This document shows positions 58,371 through 64,000 of a stretch of DNA of 64,000 bases, in pieces. The stretch is from NCBI RefSeq assembly GCF_900110275.1, contig NZ_FODC01000008.1, positions 124,001 through 188,000 on the forward strand, read 5' to 3'. The translations under genes were made by a program, and so were the position numbers. This DNA comes from Duganella sp. CF517 (GTDB taxonomy: Bacteria > Pseudomonadota > Gammaproteobacteria > Burkholderiales > Burkholderiaceae_D). The notes under the pieces are model-generated. The model searched no databases and had not been told where the DNA came from. It saw only the letters and a list, made by a program, of their open reading frames with translations. Positions within the stretch are counted from its first letter, which is position 1; the number at the start of each line of letters is the position of its first letter.

Positions 58371-61103
58371 CTAGAACTTGTAATTCACCCCGAACAAAAC
58401 AGTGCGCCCGTACTTCGCATACTCCAGCTGACGGTCCTTGCTGTTGGCGTAGGTTTCATACGCTTCGTTGGTCAGGTTGTTGACCTGCAGGAGCACCCCC
58501 AGTCCCTTGTATGCGCCGTCGTTGAAGGTATAGCCGATCTGGAAGTCGACCGGGCTGTCGCCGACCACGTAGCGCAACTGGCGGTCGCCGGCGAAGTTGC
58601 CGATCTCGCCCACGTAATCCGAGCGCCGGCGCGTGCTGACCCGCGTCGAGAACCCCGCCTTCTCGTAGTACAGCGTGACGTTGGTGACGTGGCGCGACAT
58701 GCCCGGCAGCTCGATCTTGCCGATCGATGCGTTGACTTCCTTGATGTCGATGCCGCTCTTGGTGTACGAGCTGCTGGCCAGTACGCCGAAACCATCCAGC
58801 ACCGGCGCGACCAATTCAAGCGGCACCGACACCGACAGCTCCGCCCCTTTGAGCGTGCCGCCGTTGCCGTTATAGGACGTCGTGAACTGGCCGGAGTTGG
58901 TGATGGCGATGGTGCCCGCCGTGTACTGCGAGAAGTCGCGCGTTTCCGAGAACTTGTAGATGTAGGTGTCGAGCTTTTTATAGTAGCCGGCCAACGCCAC
59001 GTAACCCTTCTTGGCGAAGTACTTCTCCCACGACAGGTCGAAGGCCTTGGCGCGCCACGGATCGAGCCTGGCGTTGCCGCCGCTGCCGCTCGGCAGGCGC
59101 GTGCCGGTATCGACGGTGAAGTTGAAGCCGGCGTTGAGTTCATCCACGCGCGGGCGGGCGATCTGCTTGGCCAGCGAGACGCGTACCGTTTGATCCGACG
59201 GCAGGCCGAAGGCGAGGTTCATGCTCGGCAGGACGTCGTTGTAGGTTTTGCCGTCAGTGTAGGGGCGGGCCACGCCGGCGGCGTCCGCGTACAGCGAGTC
59301 GGATGACTGGTCGGTGCGCAGCAGCTGCGCGCCGATGTTGCCGCGCACGGCGACGCCGCCCCATTCGCTGTCGATGTTGGCGCGCGCGTAGCCGGTGGTG
59401 ATTTTCTCGTGGACGTCCCACGCGCGGCTGATGGTGCCGGCGTTGTTGGCCAGGCTGTAGTTTATCGGGTTGAAGTACTTGGCGATCACGCCCGGCACAT
59501 TCCATGAGGGGACGACGCCGGCGCCGGCGAAACCCAGGTCCACCGGCGCGTACAGCAGGTCGCTGGAGATGGTCGGGTTCCCGGTGGCGAACAGGTCGCC
59601 CGCCGGCTGGCGCTTGGTCTTGGTGCGGTCGCTGTAATTGATGCCGACATCGAAGCCGCGCAGGTAGGCGTCCAGGCTTTCCGGGGCTGGCAAGGTGGCG
59701 GCCAGCTTGAAGCTCTTGAGCGTGTCCTTCAGGTGCGGCGCGTAGGTGCTGCCGTATCCGTAAATCGAGTTCCCCGTGAATAGCTTGGCCGGATCGCTGT
59801 AATCGAGCTTGCCGGCGATGGTGGCGAAGCGGCCGGTGTTCCAGCCGACAGTCATCAGCGGATCGTTGAACGCGCCGCCCGCCGCGCTTTGCAGCTGCAG
59901 ATTGTTTTCGAGGTAGGTCTCATCGCGCCTGGCTTGCGAGTAGTTGGCGTCCGCCAGCAGCGACCAGCTGCCGAAGTTGAATTTGTTGGCCCAGCCGGCG
60001 GTGCGGATCTGGTCCTTGCGATGGTTGTACTGGCCGCGCACCAGCGGATAGGCGCCGGTGGCGGTGCCGCCCAGCAGCGTGCCGTTGACGATGTTGGTGC
60101 TGGCGTAGTTGAAACCGACCGGGTTGTTGCTGCCGTTGTAGCCGCCCAGGTTCACTTCGAACTGGTTATTGGTGTCCACCTGCTTGAACTCGGAGGCGAA
60201 CAGGTCGACGGTGCTGGACCACTGCTTCGACGGGCGGTATTCGAGCACGCCGATCAAGCCGGTGCGTTTCAGCGTGCCGCTCTTGGCCAGCGCCTTGACG
60301 CCGGCGGTGACGAAGGTGCCCGCCGGGACGCCCGCCACGCGGGTCTGGTCGAACGGCTCGTAGGTGCCGGTCTGGTTTTCGAGGATCGGCGTCTCCAGGC
60401 TGGCCACGCCGATCGCGACGCCGATGGTGCGGTTCGCAAACTGGTCGATGTAGCTGGCGCTGAGCCGATGGCCGGTGTCCTTGGTGTCGGCGATCTTGCC
60501 CATCGAGTTTTTCTCGCCGCGCAGGTTGACCGAGAAGGTACGCCCCGGGAAGGCCAGCGGACGCACGGTCTGCATGTCGATGGTGCCGGACAGGCCCTGG
60601 CCGACCAGGCCCGCGTCCGGCGTTTTGTAGACGGTGACGCCGCTCAGAAGCTCCGATGGATACTGGTCGAATTCGACGCTGCGGTTGTCGCCGGTGCTGA
60701 CCTGTTCGCGGCCGTTGAGCAGCGTGGTGGCGAAGTCCGGCGACAGGCCGCGAATGCTGATCACCTGCGCGCGGCCGCCGACGCGCTGCGCCGCCAGGCC
60801 TGGAAGGCGCGCGATCGATTCGGCGATGCTGACGTCGGGCAGTTTGCCGATATCCTCGGCGGAGATGGATTCGACGATGGAGGTCGACTCTTTTTTGACG
60901 GAGATGGCGTCCTCGATGCCGCGGCGGATGCCGGAGACGACCACTTTCGAAATCGGCGCCTCGCCCGTTTGTGCGGAGGCCGGGGTATCGGTCTGGGCGT
61001 GCAGCGGGGTGGAAAAGGCGGCGACCAGCAGCGCGCATGCGGCTGCGACGGGCGTGAGGGGAAGCGCGGCGCGGACGCCGCGCGGGTTTGGACTGGCTTG
61101 CAT
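58371..61103 (-). CDS. TonB-dependent outer-membrane receptor
   Basis: 910 residues with a signal peptide (N-terminal ~36 residues, ending FSTPLHAQTD). The plug domain shows ISAEDIGKLPDVSIAESIAR, VISIRGLSPDFATTLLNGRE and GLSGTIDMQTVRPL; the beta-barrel ends in VLFGVNYKF with terminal Phe. The style is that of the Caulobacter/Xanthomonas-type TonB receptors (TIGR01782), many of which take up plant or algal oligosaccharides. A LacI-type operator 150 bases upstream supports carbohydrate control. The ligand is not known. Confidence 0.93.
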   Translation of the reverse strand: MQASPNPRGVRAALPLTPVAAACALLVAAFSTPLHAQTDTPASAQTGEAPISKVVVSGIRRGIEDAISVKKESTSIVESISAEDIGKLPDVSIAESIARLPGLAAQRVGGRAQVISIRGLSPDFATTLLNGREQVSTGDNRSVEFDQYPSELLSGVTVYKTPDAGLVGQGLSGTIDMQTVRPLAFPGRTFSVNLRGEKNSMGKIADTKDTGHRLSASYIDQFANRTIGVAIGVASLETPILENQTGTYEPFDQTRVAGVPAGTFVTAGVKALAKSGTLKRTGLIGVLEYRPSKQWSSTVDLFASEFKQVDTNNQFEVNLGGYNGSNNPVGFNYASTNIVNGTLLGGTATGAYPLVRGQYNHRKDQIRTAGWANKFNFGSWSLLADANYSQARRDETYLENNLQLQSAAGGAFNDPLMTVGWNTGRFATIAGKLDYSDPAKLFTGNSIYGYGSTYAPHLKDTLKSFKLAATLPAPESLDAYLRGFDVGINYSDRTKTKRQPAGDLFATGNPTISSDLLYAPVDLGFAGAGVVPSWNVPGVIAKYFNPINYSLANNAGTISRAWDVHEKITTGYARANIDSEWGGVAVRGNIGAQLLRTDQSSDSLYADAAGVARPYTDGKTYNDVLPSMNLAFGLPSDQTVRVSLAKQIARPRVDELNAGFNFTVDTGTRLPSGSGGNARLDPWRAKAFDLSWEKYFAKKGYVALAGYYKKLDTYIYKFSETRDFSQYTAGTIAITNSGQFTTSYNGNGGTLKGAELSVSVPLELVAPVLDGFGVLASSSYTKSGIDIKEVNASIGKIELPGMSRHVTNVTLYYEKAGFSTRVSTRRRSDYVGEIGNFAGDRQLRYVVGDSPVDFQIGYTFNDGAYKGLGVLLQVNNLTNEAYETYANSKDRQLEYAKYGRTVLFGVNYKF

Positions 61104-61169
61104 TATCTTGTCTCCAGATGTTTTACATGGGGTCGGGTGCTCGGCGTTCTCATGACGCCTGAGGCCGAT

Positions 61170-61197
61170 CTTGTATTAAAACTAGAAAACAAGTCAA
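61170..61197 (-). promoter_or_regulatory. Candidate promoter of the TonB receptor
   Basis: On the minus strand TTGACT (61192-61197), 16-base spacer, TACAAG (61170-61175). The -35 is good, the -10 weak. It lies between the LacI-type operator and the receptor start. Confidence 0.35.
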
Positions 61198-61252
61198 ATT
61201 AAGTTTGATCTTATGGCATCGAAATGCCGAATGCATGCCCAGTTATAGCCGT

Positions 61253-61266
61253 TGAAAACGCTTTCA
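61253..61266. promoter_or_regulatory. LacI-family operator-like palindrome
   Basis: TGAAAACGCTTTCA has the central CG and flanking TGxAA/TTxCA symmetry of LacI/GalR-family operators (TGNAANCGNTTNCA). It is 150 bases upstream of the TonB receptor start. No LacI gene is in the window. Confidence 0.55.
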
Positions 61267-61278
61267 GTTGCGTTTTTA

Positions 61279-61977
61279 CTACAAAACGCCCCGGTTCGAT
61301 GTAGTCGTACTACATTCCCACTGGAGGACGTAGTCGGGCGCGTCGATGGTGCATTCGGCATGCCGTTGCGGCGCCATCGGGGTTCGCGCCCACGGCAGCA
61401 CGCCGGCCCACACCGGCCATTGCATGTCTTCCTCGTCGTCGCTCGGGCCGCCGCTGCGCACCTTGCACGCCGCTTCGTCCAGCGGGATACGCATGATGGT
61501 GGTGGCCGCGTACTCCTTGTCGTTGCCCGGGCGGACCTGCGCCTGGCGTCCCGGCGCCAGCTTTTCCATGAACGCTTCCAGCGTGCGATGGCGCTCCGCC
61601 TCATCGGTCACCACCTCGAAGCGCCCGTAGATCATCGCCGAGCGGTAGTTCATCGTATGGCTGAAGGCCGATCGCGCCAGCACCAGGCCGTCCAGATGGG
61701 TGATCGTCACGCAGGTCTCGCTTTCCGTCAGGCGCTTGAGCATGCGGCTACCGTTGGAGCCATGGATATACAGATGCCCGTCCTCGCGCCAGCAAGCGGT
61801 CGGAATGCAATGCGAACCCTTGGCGTCGCCAAAGGCGATGTGGCACAGGTAGGCGTCGTCGATGATGGCGTGCAGGGTGGCGGTGTCGTACTTCGCCTTG
61901 TCGGCGCTGCGGCGCACGCGGGTACGGTCGCTGGGGGCGATGGCGGCTTGTTGCGCGGGGGTGGCTGCTGCGGTCAT
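61279..61977 (-). CDS. Pyridoxamine-5'-phosphate-oxidase-like flavin-binding protein
   Basis: 232 residues from ATG 61977, with GGAG upstream; longer in-frame starts at 61986 and 62007 are less likely. The split-barrel fold of the PPOX/NimA-like group (COG3467) is seen in TRVRRSADKAKYDTATLHAI, IAFGDAKGSHCIPTACWRED, LYIHGSNGSRMLKRL and AMIYGRFEVVTDEAE. Members bind FMN or heme; this group is not the vitamin B6 enzyme itself. It is divergent from a MocR regulator, a common pairing. Confidence 0.88.
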   Translation of the reverse strand: MTAAATPAQQAAIAPSDRTRVRRSADKAKYDTATLHAIIDDAYLCHIAFGDAKGSHCIPTACWREDGHLYIHGSNGSRMLKRLTESETCVTITHLDGLVLARSAFSHTMNYRSAMIYGRFEVVTDEAERHRTLEAFMEKLAPGRQAQVRPGNDKEYAATTIMRIPLDEAACKVRSGGPSDDEEDMQWPVWAGVLPWARTPMAPQRHAECTIDAPDYVLQWECSTTTSNRGVL

Positions 61978-62007
61978 GATCTCCATCCAAAATAAGTGAA
62001 ACATCAA

Positions 62008-62039
62008 TATAATGGCTTGCTGGCCCTGAAAACAGGTCC
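62008..62039. promoter_or_regulatory. Divergent promoter region with -10 box and palindrome
   Basis: A perfect TATAAT (62008-62013, plus strand) is followed by GGcCCTG-AAAA-CAGGtCC (62022-62039), a near-perfect inverted repeat over the expected +1 of the MocR gene. This suits autoregulation; no good -35 is seen. Confidence 0.4.
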
Positions 62040-62067
62040 AGAAATATTAGATTTGATGGAGCCAAGA

Positions 62068-63555
62068 ATGGATATCTCGCTGCTGATCACCGGTTATGCG
62101 GCGCAGCACAGCCACCGGGGCTGGCCGCGCCAGCGCATGCTGCACGAATGCCTGCGCGCGGCGATCCGCAGCGGCACGCTGGCCGCCGGCACGCGGCTTT
62201 CCGCTTCGCGCGCGCTGGCCGAGGAGCTGGGACTGGCGCGCAACACGGTGCTGTACGCGTACGAACAACTGGCCAGCGAAGGCTTCGTCACCACCGACCG
62301 GCGCGGCACCGTGGTGGCGAGCGTCGCGGCCGAGCGCAAGCCGTCGCCGTCGCCGCGGGCGTTGGCGCAGGCGGGCCTGTCGCAACGCGCGCGCGGGCTG
62401 CGGCCATTGCCCGGGCCGGCCGACAGGATGGGCGCCTTCGTTCCCGGCGTGCCGGCGCTCGACCATTTTCCGTTGACCTTGTGGCGCCGCATGCTGGAAC
62501 GCGCATGGCGCTCGCTGACGGTGGCGCAGCTGAACTACGGCGATCCGGCCGGCGAGCCGCTGCTGCGCGAGGCCATCGCCGACCATCTGCGCGCGGCGCG
62601 CGGCGTGGTGTGCGACGCCGGCCAGGTGTTCATCACCGATGGCACGCAGAGCAGCCTGGATTTGTGCCTGCGCGCGCTGGCCGATGCCGGCGACACGATC
62701 TGGATCGAGAGCCCGGGCTATGGCGGCGCGCTGGCGGGGGCGCGCGGCGCCGGCTTGAATGTGGCGGGGATCGAGGTGGACGACGACGGCATCGCGCCGA
62801 CGCCGGACGACTGGCTGCTGCGGCCTCCGCGCCTGATTTACACGACGCCGTCGCACCAGTATCCGGTGGGCAGCGTGCTCAGTTTGCGGCGCCGGCTGGC
62901 GCTGATCGAGGCCGCGCGCGGCGCCGGCGCGCTGATCATCGAGGACGATTACGACAGCGAATTCCGGCACGACGGCGCGCCGCTGTCGGCGATGCAGGGG
63001 CTGGCGCCGGACGCGCCGGTGGTGTATCTGGGGACGTTCAGCAAAACCATGTTTCCGTCGCTGCGGATCGCATTCGTGGTGGTGCCGCCGGCGCTGGAGG
63101 CGGCGTTCGCGCTGATGCGGGCGCAGTCGCATGCGAGCGGCCGTGTGGCGGAGCAGCTGGCGCTGGCGGAGTTCCTGCGCAGCGGGCAGTTCGCCTTGCA
63201 TGTGCGGCGCATGCGCCGGCTGTATCGTCAGCGGCGCGACGCGCTGGTGGCGTCGCTGGAGCGGCATATGGGGTCGGTGGCGACGGTGCACGGGGGCTCG
63301 GCCGGCATGCATCTGGCGCTGCGGTTCAGGGACGAATCGATGGACGATGTGGCGGTGAGCGCGCATGCGCTGGAACACGGGATCGTGGTCAACGCCTTGA
63401 GCCGGCACGATATGTACGATGCGCCAGGGGCGTCGGGATGGCGGGGGTTGATGCTCGGTTACGCGCAGGTGCCGGCCGAGCGGATGGATGATTTGGTGAA
63501 GCGGTTGGCGGCGATCGTGCACCTTGCGGCGTTTGCCGCCAACCGTTCACGCTAA
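62068..63555 (+). CDS. MocR family (GntR-aminotransferase) transcriptional regulator
   Basis: 495 residues from ATG 62068 (GGAG upstream). The winged helix at residues ~12-80 shows LRAAIRSGTLAAGTRLSASR and LGLARNTVLYAYEQLASEGF. A class I aminotransferase-like domain follows: ITDGTQSSLDLCLRALADAG, IIEDDYDSEFRHDG and the PLP lysine in YLGTFSKTMFPSLRIAFVV. MocR proteins such as PdxR use PLP as a ligand to control vitamin B6 genes or adjacent enzymes. The divergent PPOX-like gene is its likely target. Confidence 0.94.
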   Translation: MDISLLITGYAAQHSHRGWPRQRMLHECLRAAIRSGTLAAGTRLSASRALAEELGLARNTVLYAYEQLASEGFVTTDRRGTVVASVAAERKPSPSPRALAQAGLSQRARGLRPLPGPADRMGAFVPGVPALDHFPLTLWRRMLERAWRSLTVAQLNYGDPAGEPLLREAIADHLRAARGVVCDAGQVFITDGTQSSLDLCLRALADAGDTIWIESPGYGGALAGARGAGLNVAGIEVDDDGIAPTPDDWLLRPPRLIYTTPSHQYPVGSVLSLRRRLALIEAARGAGALIIEDDYDSEFRHDGAPLSAMQGLAPDAPVVYLGTFSKTMFPSLRIAFVVVPPALEAAFALMRAQSHASGRVAEQLALAEFLRSGQFALHVRRMRRLYRQRRDALVASLERHMGSVATVHGGSAGMHLALRFRDESMDDVAVSAHALEHGIVVNALSRHDMYDAPGASGWRGLMLGYAQVPAERMDDLVKRLAAIVHLAAFAANRSR

Positions 63556-63559
63556 GCCG

Positions 63560-64000
63560 TTAAAACGCGGTATCCATGCGGATGTACATCGAGCGGCCGT
63601 TGACGCCGATCGGGCAGGTTTCCCAGCAGCGGGTGAAGCCCAGTTTCGGGAAGTCGCCGCCGTTGGTCCATTCCGACGGCAGTTCGTTGAACATGTTGTT
63701 CACGCCGACGCTGAGGAAGGTGCGCTTGCTGAAGCCATAGCGTACCGACGCATCGACCAGCCACTTCGCGTCCCACGTATGCAAGGGGCTGAAGCTTTGC
63801 GCCTGCACTTCGCCATAGTAGTTGGCGCGGGTGTTGACGTTCCACGCGCCGGCGGTGTAGTCGGCCGCCACCACGTGGTGCTTGCGCGGCTGGCCGCGTT
63901 CGATCAGCGTCACCTGCGCCTGGTCGAACAGCTGCTCGCCGGTCAGCACCGTCGATGTCGAATGGCGCTTGCTCACCTCCGTCTTGTTGAAGCCCAGTTG
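63560..64000 (-). CDS. TonB-dependent receptor, C-terminal part (5' end outside window)
   Basis: The frame is open to the window edge. The visible 146 residues are the last beta-strands of a TonB-dependent receptor: VDASVRYGFSKRTFLSVGVN, NMFNELPSEW, and the C-terminal MYIRMDTAF with the terminal Phe used by BamA. It converges with the MocR gene, 4 bases between stops. Two Cys (FTRCWETCPIG) near the end might form a loop disulfide. Confidence 0.88.
   Translation of the reverse strand, partial: QLGFNKTEVSKRHSTSTVLTGEQLFDQAQVTLIERGQPRKHHVVAADYTAGAWNVNTRANYYGEVQAQSFSPLHTWDAKWLVDASVRYGFSKRTFLSVGVNNMFNELPSEWTNGGDFPKLGFTRCWETCPIGVNGRSMYIRMDTAF

Overview
The window is a high-GC chromosomal segment with dense, mostly uniform coding. 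The rpoB-rpoC pair, the panD, chemotaxis and TonB-receptor protein sequences, and an interspersed repeat all point to a betaproteobacterium, most likely Oxalobacteraceae (Massilia, Duganella or Janthinobacterium group). No rRNA, tRNA, transposase, integrase, phage gene or CRISPR array was seen.

Layout. 1-8.4 kb: rpoB (5' end cut by the window) and rpoC, closed by a strong intrinsic terminator. 8.5-17.2 kb: a winged-helix regulator with a degraded nucleotidyltransferase domain, an orphan membrane histidine kinase, a hotdog thioesterase, an exported DUF885 protein, an HPP/CBS membrane protein, and an Lrp regulator divergent from a three-part cysteine desulfurase / degenerate metallo-beta-lactamase / rhodanese fusion. 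17.4-26.3 kb: one 2950-residue cyclic beta-glucan synthase. 26.3-31.4 kb: a four-copy repeat cluster, a GDT1/UPF0016 cation exporter under a yybP-ykoY manganese riboswitch, an M1 aminopeptidase overlapping a serine hydrolase, and panD. 31.4-43.5 kb: a Crp-like regulator, then a chemosensory operon (receptor-like protein, CheY, STAS, CheA, CheW, CheR, CheD, CheB, receptor, CheW, and a frameshifted receptor). 43.5-44.4 kb: an exported methyltransferase-like protein. 44.8-58.3 kb: a ten-gene operon with two Tat-signal TldD/TldE pairs followed by DUF4159, MoxR, DUF58, BatA-like and two large membrane proteins. 58.4-64 kb: a TonB-dependent receptor with a LacI-type operator upstream, a PPOX-family flavoprotein divergent from a MocR regulator, and the 3' end of a second TonB receptor.

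Three systems merit attention. First, the chemosensory operon encodes a CheA with two 24-residue RLG...Q motifs that match the MshEN c-di-GMP-binding signature. It also has a receptor-like protein ending in a CheZ-like FQDxxxQ helix, in a cluster with no separate cheZ. Second, the TldD/TldE-MoxR operon looks like an exported metallopeptidase system coupled to an AAA+/DUF58/BatA module. Its twin-arginine signals sit only on the TldD subunits, which suggests co-export of TldE. Third, the desulfurase-rhodanese fusion sits beside a divergent Lrp regulator, which suggests cysteine or sulfide-responsive sulfur handling. All functional links are inferred from sequence read by eye; no database search was run.
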